A DNA stretch of 64,000 nucleotides from Carposina sasakii (lineage: Eukaryota; Arthropoda; Insecta; Lepidoptera; Carposinidae): NCBI GenBank assembly GCA_014607495.2, contig CP053163.1, forward strand, positions 7,358,716 to 7,422,715, given 5' to 3'. Numbering within the stretch: position 1 is the first letter of the stretch; every line of letters begins with the position of its first letter. The notes below the pieces were generated by a model. The model was not told the origin of the DNA, made no database searches, and worked only from the letters and a program-made list of their open reading frames with translations. This document shows positions 54,827 to 64,000 of this stretch, one piece after another. A program made the position numbers and the translations under genes.

Positions 54827-56205
54827 GGGAAAAGCTGGAAGGGAGCGGGTGTAATTTTCTTGTGAAAATAAAAAAAATATTTGTAAATGGCTTGCATGTG
54901 TCCGTAAAGTGATGTTTTCTGGTAAATAAGGTATATTTTGATTACTTATGATGTGAATCTAGTGCGTGTGCATGGTTTGCTGCTAAGTAAAACTTTAGCC
55001 GGAATACGATCTCTTCATGGGCCCATGTAAGTTGATTCTGTAATTATTTTTCATTTGACTAACTTTACACTTGTTCTTGAGGCTTTTCCCGACGTTTCCA
55101 TCTATCATCATCCGTCATGAATTCAGAAATCATTTACTAAAGACAATGGCTGTATGGGCTTAGTTCCCCTTGCCTTTCCTTCGGGATACACTAAACAAAA
55201 AAAAAGTATAAAAGTGCGCGAGACGTAGAGATCTGTATTTACTGTATTTACAATTCAGAAATCGTTTACTAAAGACAATGGCTGTATGGGCTTAGTTCCC
55301 CTTGCCTTTCCTTCGGGATAAACTAAACAAAAAAAAAATTACTGTATTTACAAGGTATTTAGGATTCGGCGGGAAAAGCTGGAAGGGTGCAGGTGTAATT
55401 TTCTTGTGAAAATCAAAATTTATTTGTAAATGGCTTGCATGTGTCCGTAAAGTGATGTTTTCTGGTAGATAAGTTATATTTTGATTACTTGTGATGTGAA
55501 TCTAGTGCGTGTGCATGGTTTTATACGCAGGTAAGCCGAGTAAAACTTTAGCCGGATTACGATCTCTTCCTGGGCGCATGTAAATTGTTTCTGCAATAAT
55601 TTTTCATTTTGACTAACTTTACACTTGTTCTTGAGGATTTTCCCGACGTTTCCATTCATCATCATTGTCATTCATCATAAATTCAGAATACATTTACTAA
55701 ACAATGATTAGGCTGTATGGGCTTAGTTCCCCTTGCCTTTCCTTCGGGATAAACTAAAAAAAAAAACAACAAGGTATTTACGAGATTCGGCGGGAAAAGC
55801 TGGAAGGGTACAGGTGTAATTTTCTTGTGAAAATCAAAATTTATTTGTAAATGGCTTGCATGTGTCCGTAAAGTGATGTTTTCTGGTAGATAAGTTATAT
55901 TTTGATTACTTGTGATGTGAATCTAGTGCGTGTGCATGGTTTTATACGCAGGTAAGCCGAGTAAAACTTTAGCCGGATTACGATCTCTTCATGGGCGCAT
56001 GTAAGTTGTTTCTGCAATAATTTTTCATTTTGACTAACTTTACACTTGTTCTTGAGGATTTTCCCGACGTTTCCATTCATCATCATTGTCATTCATCATA
56101 AATTCAGAATACATTTGACTAAACAATGATTAGGCTGTATGGGCTTAGTTCCCCTTGCCTTTCCTTCGGGATAAACTAAAAAAAAAAAAAAAACAAGGTA
56201 TTTAC
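54827..56205. repeat. Tandem array of about 421-bp units
   Basis: GGGAAAAGCTGGAAGG recurs at 54827, 55371 and 55792. The last interval is 421 bp. The first is 544 bp because the segment ATTCAGAAATC...TTCGGGATA is duplicated with a 132-bp period (55121, 55253). Units 2 and 3 are nearly identical, unit 1 is diverged. Each unit ends TAGTTCCCCTTGCCTTTCC, TTCGGGATAAACTAAA and poly(A), resembling a retroposon tail. Identical open frames in units 2 and 3 are by-products of the duplication. A diverged fourth piece may precede at about 54735. Confidence 0.85.
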
Positions 56206-59200
56206 TTAAACTTTACTGTAAGAGAGAGAAGGCAGATGCAAAAGCAAGCAGGACCGCACTAGTTATATCAGCTACATACTCAAAGCCACGCCCCTAAATA
56301 TTGCGTCATTGTTGTTGTCCATTGACACCTGGCTTCTGTTACCCTGGTACTTTGTGCGGAATAGAGGCGATCTGCTATAAAATACCAGGCTACCAGAAGG
56401 TATCAAGAGATGTTCGAGGTCCAACGCAATCAAGAAATAGCTCATAATGTACCAGGCTAGCAGAAGGTAGGTGTTAAATACATGAATTTTCAGCTATGTA
56501 TACTATCCAGAAACAGGTCAGGTAATGAAAAGGCAAAGGAAACTATTCCATCCAGCCAATGTCTTTAATATTACCCACACCTGCTGCCTTCTCTCTCTAT
56601 TTTAGTTAGGCTATTTTAGATTCTCGCACACTTTTGACGTCACTGTCAAATTCAACCATATTATCAACCTACCCTCATTTTCTTAAATTGGAATAGTTCA
56701 TTATGTACCCACATAAATTGCTTCTATAGTTTTAATTTTGTGCTCATCGTGGGTACATCGTAATAATAGTTTTGAGTGTGGTGTTTATATTGCGTTTTGT
56801 ACGTGTTTGTTAATACGAAACGTTTTTGGACCCCAAAAGCAAGTAAGTCACAAACAAAAATAAAACAAAATTAATGGTTTTAACTCTTTCTATCTATTAT
56901 TTACAATAAACAACAACATATCATGATTTCAAACAAATATACAAAAATTACAGACAAAATACTAAAACTAAACAATCACAACAATTCTGAATAACATCTT
57001 AAATCATACTAGTAATACATTTTACCTAAAGATTTCTGAGCGGAAATACTTTATGTAAACAGTAAAATTTGTTAATAAAATAATCATCTGCTATAAAATT
57101 AAATAAATAATGAGGAAAATTTACATATTGTTTGAGTAATTTTCAATTTAACCTCAAACCAGTTTTCTGATCTTTTCAATAGTGCAGTATGGCCTAAAAG
57201 TATACCCTACAATAAAGTATACCTTACCCAGTACAGTTTTGGACACTTACTAGATCCACTTGGATAAAATGGCCATTTTGAATATTTTGTTACGCTCACA
57301 TGACAGCTCCTTCAGTTCATATTATTATGTAACAAGTATTTAGGTACTTGGAAACTAAGTTAGTTTAGCTTAGCGTCGCGTAGTTGACCAAGTTTTGGTT
57401 GACATCTGTCCACAGATAAAAAAATTAAGCTAGTCTAAAAGTAACGGTACAAAGAGTAAATATATGAAATCCCTTTCCCTTTACAATTAAGTATAGGTTA
57501 ACTGTTAATATAATCACATGATCCTAACTACTAACTATTGAACAAACCTTCTATTCTATTTTTACTGATATAGATATAATAGATCCCATCTAAATTATTT
57601 TTTGTCTTTGGCAATATTCTAATGACTCACAAAGAGAAGAACAAATTCGCCATAATCAGTTAATAATAATTATAAATTGTCCAAAATAAATAGTTTTAAC
57701 GTGTGTTGCATTTTCGGTAGGTACTTAAAACTAAATTATGTAATCAGAAAAGTGTTTTAATAACAAAAGGTAAATAACAAAAGGTTAGTAAGTGTACAAA
57801 CAGAAGTTGACATAAAAAATTGTAACTTTGGCACTCATGGTAACCTAGTACAGTACAGTAGGGATAGCACAATTAGGCCTCCTGAAAAGACGATACGTTT
57901 CGGTCTTATGTTAATTTAGTTAAATGAATTACTGGAATGGCATTTAAGTATTATGTTTCAACAATGCGAAATAACTTTCACTCAATGATTTTAGGTAGTC
58001 GCAGATTTATACTGCCTACAACAGTTCATATAAGTTCATATTAAATAAAAACATGCATTTAAATTGTTAGCAGTTGTTAATAGTTTTTATATAATAAAAA
58101 CATTATTTCTGTAATAAATTTCACCTAGTAGTAGTATAGTAATTTTAATAATCACAGTTCAACTGTACTACATAATATGAGACAGTTCTAAACCTAAATA
58201 AATTGCGTAATGGGATAAAAAAGATTGGTCGGATAAAAAACAAATAAACATGATTAAAACATGTAAGTACACTATAACCTCAAAGAAAATTTAGTTTTCT
58301 TGAGCGTTTAACAAAGACTAGAAAAAGGATTCTATAAAGATTAACTACCAATTTACAGTCAAATATCAGATGCATACGAATTTTATGGGCCGCTTTAAAC
58401 TTAACTATTCCAATAATCGAAAAATTACAGAATATGGCATATAAATTATCCTTGTGTTTATTTTATTTTATGAATATTGGAAATAAACTACTTTATAATA
58501 AACTGAATTATTCTATATTCTAGAGTCTAGAATAACTGGATGACACTATACGTTGCGCCACTCATATATCCGTACAAATATAACATTTGACTATAATACA
58601 CAAATTCAATATTATACTGTAAAACGTATCGATAAACATGTCAAAAATTGCTTAGTTACAACCGTGGAACTGTTTAATTTAACGATCGATGCGAAATAAG
58701 CTAGGAGCAAGTTTACAAATTATACGAATGACTCGTGAACCACTACTACACAGGCCTTTACAGGCTGTAAATTTTAACATTTGCAGGCTGTAAATTGCAG
58801 CCCAATCTACATTTGGTTTAATATTTTTTTTATTGATGTTATAAATTTAGCTTACTCCGAAGATAACGCACTAAATAAATTGGCACGACACTATACTCTA
58901 AGGGGTTAGTGCATTTTTATATCTTGCCTGGCGTATGCCGGGATTAAATAACATCGAAAATGTATTCTGGTAATACTCATTTGAAGATTTAAGTATTAAG
59001 ATTAAGTAATGTATTTTGTAAATAGAGATTTTGACATTTTAAGGGATATTACATTAAAAGACTTAACTTGCACTGTCATTAAATCAAGACTTTCTATTAT
59101 AAGATGGGTGATGAGTATGTCCTTTGCCAGATTTGCCTAACCCCTTTAGATATATAAAAAAAAAACAACGGAATAACTTTAAGCTATAGTAATCATAAGG

Positions 59201-59520
59201 GTATAATCTATTTATATGAACGACTGTTAGTTCTACATTAAGATACGTAGTCACTAAATACTGCTATGTTTTCGAGCCACATATATTAAAATGCATTTAA
59301 TAAAATTGTCATTACGTATTGGCAAGAACATTTTTATTTTTGACAAAAAGTACTTATTTTCCATTGCACTCGTTATTCGCTTTAATGTAAATTAGAGTAA
59401 TATTTCCTATTGCGACTTTCCTATTAAATTTTGAGAGGATTTTTTTACTTACACTCAACGTACTTATATCAGACATAAAGGAAAATAAATAATGTTATAT
59501 TCCACATAGTAGTTTGAAAG
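56206..59520. other. Gene-free AT-rich stretch
   Basis: 56210-56850 is somewhat more complex (ACCAGGCTA.CAGAAGGTA occurs twice near 56383 and 56452), with no coding signature. 56850-59520 is AT-rich and unusually poor in the dispersed repeats that fill the rest of the window. A long 3' UTR or a conserved non-coding block is possible, but I see no direct evidence. Confidence 0.4.
58901..59150. mobile_element. Possible relative of the TTAA element
   Basis: CTAAGGGGTTAGTGCA (58899 on) and its inverted counterpart TTGCCTAACCCCTTTAG (59136-59152) resemble the ends of 20598-21499. The flanks are not intact TTAA, so it is degenerate. About 250 bp. Confidence 0.45.
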
Positions 59521-59533
59521 CTCTTTTCAAACT

Positions 59534-59702
59534 CATCATCATCATCATTTACAGCCCTTAGAAGTCCACTGTTGGACATAGGCCTCCCCCAACAACCTCC
59601 ACTCCGACCGGTCGGAAGCAGCCTGCATCCAACCGACGCCCGCGAACTTGGCCAGGTCGTCCGTCCACCTCGCGGGTGGCCTTCCCACGCTACGCTTGCC
59701 GA
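59534..59702 (-). mobile_element. 5'-truncated LINE with 9-bp duplication
   Basis: Minus-strand C-terminal end (QAASDRSEWRLLGEAYVQQW) and ATGATGATGA tail of the family at 31476-31650. Flanked by TTTCAAACT at 59525-59533 and 59703-59711, a LINE-type target duplication. The target lies in a short palindrome (AGTTTGAAAG..CTTTTCAAACT). Confidence 0.8.
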
Positions 59703-60256
59703 TTTCAAACTACGCTATACTTAAGAATAGCTAATAAATACCTAAGTATGGTATAAACAATTATATTATAGAGTAGTTTGAAAGAGCTTTATCTTATATT
59801 TATCTTTATGGTACGTAATTGGACTAAGAGAAATAAAGCCCATAGACAAAATGTGATGTGCGAAAATATACGTTATTCAAGGAATGTTTTATTTTCGTCT
59901 ACTTAATTTACTAGCACCACTTCCTTCTGACACGATCATACGCGGAAATATATCTTTGATATTTTTAAGACATGAGATACGTTTAAATCACAATGACGTT
60001 ATTATATTCTATAACTTCACGAGATTACCATTAGTGTGAATCATCAGCGCTACATTTACAGAACTTAATAACAGCTATATTTAATTAATTAATTAATATA
60101 ATTAGATTTAGAAAGAGTTCACTACAAAACTCTAAATTGATTTATCATCCAGTTTAAAATAAAACAATTATAAATGGCTACAATTTAAACGCCTACCAGA
60201 ATAAATGCTCACATCATCATAAGGGTAAGGAGCATTCATTCATTCTGGCAGCCATA

Positions 60257-60330
60257 CAGGTTGTAACAAAAGGAGTGTGAAGCACATCACATGTTTATTT
60301 TTTCAGATAATAGTATGGAGCAACGTCGTA
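60257..60330 (+). mobile_element. MITE end (CAGGTTGTAAC)
   Basis: CAGGTTGTAACAAAAGGAGT and ATCACATGTTTATTTTTTCA, a shortened relative of the 34541 MITE. Confidence 0.5.
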
Positions 60331-61489
60331 AACAACTCAAGAATGTTCGTAAAGTAGCTGTATAGGTATATCTGGTAGGCGCCTAAACACGAGCCATTTT
60401 AAATTACTAGTTACTTGGCCTTTGCGTATTGAATTTAAAATTAATGGCACTTAGTCGTATCGATTGTGAATATGACAGTCGGTCTGTTCAGAGACAATCC
60501 TGTAAAATAACACAAACAACATACCTGTCTAAAAATGCTAATAAATATACTTTATTACATGACATTTAAAAGGGTGAAATTAAAATGCTTGACAAAATAT
60601 AAAAATAAATGTATGGGCAAAGATTGCTCTATAGATGGCGTTGATCAAACATCGATGTCAAATTTGACATAAATTGTGAATTTCTTTAAAAAAATGATTT
60701 TTTCAGACCATGTATGCAGTTCATCACAGTACCTATAGACAGAGCTGATGCTTAAAACAAATTAAGTATGCCTTTATTAGACAGACATGAAGTCGAATTT
60801 GATACGCCATGTTATAAGTCTATAAATATTGGTTCCTATTACACTTGCATTTTCATATACCATTATGGTACAAGATCTATTTTTATTGCTACCTACTAGA
60901 AATCCCGCAACCTTACATCATCGTTCCGTGTAACTTATACCCCACTACTCTTACACTAGCATAGTGTTTGACACATTATATGACAGTGTGGATAAAGGCT
61001 AGTTCACAATGTTCACAATTCACATTGACACAGTGTGACCATGAAGGAAGCATAATAAGATGGCCTTAACCAGGGTTATTTGCAAACTTGTGACCTGTCG
61101 GCAACCGGCCTCCTGATTACGTAAAAGCAATAGCAAAGCCGAAGCAAAGCGATAGCGAAAATTGTACAATATTCGCCTTGGAATGTCAATGAAAAGTTCC
61201 TTTGAAATTTATTTTACGTAATACGAATTTGACTAGCAATCTGCGATTTTTGTACAATTTTCGCTGTCGCTTTGCTTTTGCTAGTTAGGTACCTAATAAG
61301 GGGGCGGTTTCTAAACGTCAAAAGACGACTACCCGACCGATTTGAAGAGCTCTACTGTTTAATCTGACGGTATATAGCACTGATTTTTCAATCTAGTAGG
61401 ATAATACCAAATATACTAATGTTTGACAGTAACTAGATATTGCGACCGGTTGCAAGTTAGAAAATAAAGATGCCGTTTTTTTTTTCATA

Positions 61490-61660
61490 CAGGGTGTAAC
61501 AGAAGGGGTATTTTAAACGAAATGGTATGAAAATAGCCCACTATAGAGAACCTATCCACAAAATTGGGGGTTTGAAATCACATGTATATTTTTGCCATGG
61601 TGATGTTTGTGAACTATGTCAGGAATGTTCATACATACTTCATACAATTATGAAAAAATG
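61490..61660 (+). mobile_element. MITE left half (CAGGGTGTAAC)
   Basis: CAGGGTGTAACAGAAGGGGT, AAATAGCCCACTATAGAGAA, CCTATCCACAAAATTGGGGG and TTGAAATCACATGTATATTT follow the left half of 34541-34799. TA precedes it. Confidence 0.65.
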
Positions 61661-61961
61661 ATCTGCTTTTATGCTTCCTTCATGGCATTAAACTATAATT
61701 TTGCCTTTCAGGCATACAATGGTTAATAAATTACAAGTAAAATAATATTTACATTAACTTTCCAATCATGTTAACACGAAAGATTTATCTTTGGACATTT
61801 GAATTAGATTAAAAGTATTGACAAAATCAATATTATCACTAAGGCAATGACGATGTATGACAAGGCGATGTAAAGGTACTTCCATACTGCGGTTTTACAA
61901 TCATAACGTTGCCAATATGTAATTTAGAAAAGAGATGGTAAAATTCGTCATCGGAGTAATT

Positions 61962-62034
61962 GACCCGGTGGCTTTGTGGTTATAGCGGCTGGCACGGTTT
62001 ACAGCGGTCGTGGGTTCGATTCCCACTCGGGTGA
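61962..62034 (+). mobile_element. tRNA-like sequence, probable SINE head
   Basis: Box B GGTTCGATTCC (62013-62023) is perfect inside a T-arm GTGGG...CCCAC. Box A is TGGTTATAGCGG (61977-61988), one base off consensus. Ends ACCCGG/TCGGGT pair as an acceptor stem. The anticodon arm (GCTG...CAGC) has a 10-nt loop, so it is not a normal tRNA. A tRNA-derived SINE head or tRNA pseudogene fits best. The body downstream is only an AT-rich stretch. Confidence 0.6.
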
Positions 62035-62694
62035 AGAATTTTTTCCATTTTCTTTATTATTATTTAGAATCATAACGTGATAAAGTCTGACGATTAAATA
62101 TGTTAACATGGAATTTGATAAACGCTAAAATAGGATACAGAAAAAGTAGTTTGTTCAAAAAATGTTACTCTTCAGATCAAGATCAAGTAGTGACAATTGT
62201 CAGATATCAAATAGAATCTCAGATTATTTATTCAAAAAAAAAATTTTTACATGAAAACAATTGAAAATTAAATCTGAGAAATTAAAAAACTGTCAAAATT
62301 GGCTATTGAAATCGGCTGTAAGTAGGGTTTTAAAAGCGATCATTATGGACCCATATAAACACATACATACTAATCGACAGATTATTTGTTGTACACCGAT
62401 TTCGTACAACAAGTAACAGACTGTAACCATTTATATAGGAGCATCAGAAATGAAAACTTTTTCAAACAGTATACTAATAAATGCCGTAAAAAATTATTGA
62501 GCTGATAGTCGTGTAGCCCCTACTATAGTTTCTCACAAGTAACTCACTGATCGCTCGAAGATTTGGCCTCGTCACTCACAGTTCACAAGTAGATTCATTT
62601 CTACATACTAGCGACCTTTCTTGTCGCTGTCTACATCTCACTGCAATAATCCTGGAATAAAAAACTAGAGTTCATATTCATTCATTCATAAACA

Positions 62695-63130
62695 CATGGC
62701 TGTGTTCCCGTAGCCAGAACTAATGTATCAGAAACGTGATCCGATACAGTGGTGACAACTTAGGGGTTGAAATTTAGGGAGAAAAAAGATAACTAGGGAG
62801 ACTTTTAGGGGCAGAATTTTTTAAAGGTTTTTTTTAGGGATACAACGACTCAACGCGTATTGTCCGTTACATGGAGTAGTTCCGATGGTGATAACGCTAA
62901 TTATTGTGTGTTTCATTTTCTGTGTCACTGCATACTATGAAACGGACTCAATCCTACCACCCCCTCGCTCATGAGTTATAGTTGGAATTTAGTGGTTTTT
63001 AGGGGTAAAATTAAAAAATTGGGGGTAACATTGGATGTGGGTTGGTAACACTGATCCGATATTAGACAGCTACGTTAAGCATAGCGAGAACAACTGTAAA
63101 AGATCAGTGACAAGTTTCTAGCTCATCGTC
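62695..63130 (-). mobile_element. SINE-like retroposon copy 14, split by a hAT MITE
   Basis: CATGGCTGTGTTCCCGTAGC up to 62746, then ACAGCTACGTTAAGCATAGC, AGATCAGTGACAAGTTTCTA and GCTCATCGTC after 63061. Second case of a family member hit by the same MITE type. Confidence 0.75.
62747..63053. mobile_element. hAT-type MITE, 307 bp, second nested copy
   Basis: CAGTGGTGACAACTT at the left, CAGTGTTACCAACCC as reverse complement of the right end. Perfect 8-bp duplication ATCCGATA (62739-62746, 63054-63061). It is the inverted sister of 37228-37546, sharing CATACTATGAAACGGACT-like centre and AGGGGTAAAATT/AATTTTACCCCT blocks. Confidence 0.88.
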
Positions 63131-64000
63131 TTAATCATCATAAAAACTAAAATTTAGGTACTTAGTGTATTCTGTCATTTGCATGGTGCCTATTATGTTT
63201 TGGAGAAAATCCACTTTTGTTACAAGTAGTTAAGTAAGAAATAATGGCATATCAATAATACTCGTAGCATTTAATATTTGCTCTTGAATGTTCAAGAAAA
63301 TGGTATCATGTAAATGAGGCTTTAGTTCCGAAATCAAGGCATAGAAGTTTGTGGGGTTGGTAAAAAGGGTAGCGATTCCGGCCCCATCGGGCCACGAGTT
63401 ATAGTTTGGTCCATGCCTATGTATATACCAATCATTATGGGAAACTTCGACATCGCGTCCTAGGATTTCTATTGGATTATAGTACTGTCTTGCGTCCGAT
63501 AGGTGACTTCACATAATTAAGCGTTATTTACAAGATGCAATTATTGATATACCATTATTTACTACATTATTTGGTTCTTTTTTACGCAGTCGGGTTTTTG
63601 GATTTTTTAAATTATGTTTGTTTATTTTATACTTTTTTTGTTATGAGTATCTAGCTACTAATAGATACGCTTCAAGAAACATGCTCAACATGCTCGGCAG
63701 CAAGAATTTGTCGTCTTGCTGCTGTCTAAAAACTTATATGTGAGAATGGTTGTTACGCAAATTTCAATCGATATAGATCCTAAACGGTTAGTCAAATCGA
63801 AAAATGTCGTGGAAAACCTAAAAATGATTTTTAAATACCTAGTCAACGATACCCCACTCGATATAGTTAGTCGACTTTAATTTTATAAAATTTTATTTTC
63901 ACAAAATGGCGTCCAGTCGCCATATTGGATTTTCACTAACGTCATGTCTTTAGTGACACTCACCGGACTAAGATGAATCGATTGACGTATGAATCATTTA
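63131..64000. other. Right-end stretch
   Basis: No gene recognised. 63281-63320 carries CTCTTGAATGTTCAAGAA and CATGTAAATGAGGCTTTA, words shared with 22265-22446 in argos intron 1, so a dispersed repeat is likely. The rest is AT-rich. Confidence 0.45.

Larger units (their letters stand above)
59712..61960. other. Gene-free stretch with MITE ends
   Basis: No gene recognised. Two ends of the CAGGGTGTAAC MITE family occur (60257 and 61490). The remaining sequence, including the slightly GC-richer 61070-61330, gives no family match. Confidence 0.45.

Noticed and set aside
55474..56092. Two nearly identical 65-codon frames
   Set aside because: They recur because of the 421-bp tandem repeat; the sequence has no family likeness.
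54827..56205. Possible CRISPR-like array
   Set aside because: Units of 421 bp are far too long, without short repeats and spacers, and the genome is eukaryotic.
61962..62034. Functional tRNA gene
   Set aside because: Anticodon loop of 10 nt, A-box deviation and a mispaired acceptor end do not fit a working tRNA.

Overview
The window looks like nuclear DNA of a moth or butterfly (Lepidoptera). It is AT-rich and dense with transposable-element remnants. Its genes have short exons with GT/AG splice sites and long introns, and it carries retroposon 3' ends tailed by ATGT or ATGATG repeats plus many DNA-transposon derivatives. I cannot name the species. Only two host genes are recognisable. One is a complete four-exon argos (giant-lens) gene on the minus strand, 13393-29048, with a first intron of about 14.2 kb. 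The other is the last three coding exons of EFL1 (elongation factor-like GTPase 1) on the plus strand, 49797-52427. The two genes are not functionally linked: argos is a secreted EGF-receptor antagonist and EFL1 is a cytoplasmic 60S ribosome maturation GTPase.

Layout. 1-3412: a recent composite Penelope-like element (PLE). It has a 12-bp target-site duplication, two 874-bp inverted arms, an RT plus GIY-YIG reading frame closed by two in-frame stops, and a hammerhead ribozyme in each arm. 3413-7384: AT-rich sequence with a few retroposon scraps. 7385-9188: a decayed copy of a multi-copy arthropod gene family of unknown function, split by a solo-LTR-like insertion. 9189-13392: a hAT MITE, an RT scrap and a three-unit repeat. 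13393-29048: argos, whose large intron holds LINE, SINE and MITE remnants, a 902-bp TTAA-flanked element and a heat-shock-element-like palindrome. 29049-49796: intergenic or EFL1 intronic sequence with many repeats, including a hAT MITE nested in a SINE-like retroposon and two hairpins. 49797-52427: the EFL1 end. 52428-64000: a palindromic MITE in the probable EFL1 3' UTR, a second PLE insertion (internally deleted, 8-bp duplication), a tandem array of 421-bp units, a long AT-rich stretch without recognisable genes, a tRNA-like SINE head, and a second hAT MITE nested in the same SINE-like family.

The most interesting material is the PLE family. Three loci (94-3400, 24765-24870, 53882-54483) let me work out its ends, its ribozyme and its rearrangements. 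In both flanked insertions the same short leader sits at one outer end and the same 3' terminus at the other, although the interiors differ completely. I found no evidence for a wholly new biological system. The candidates worth testing are the inverted-arm PLE architecture with paired ribozymes, the EFL1 3' end without recognisable upstream exons, and two uncharacterised long hairpins.
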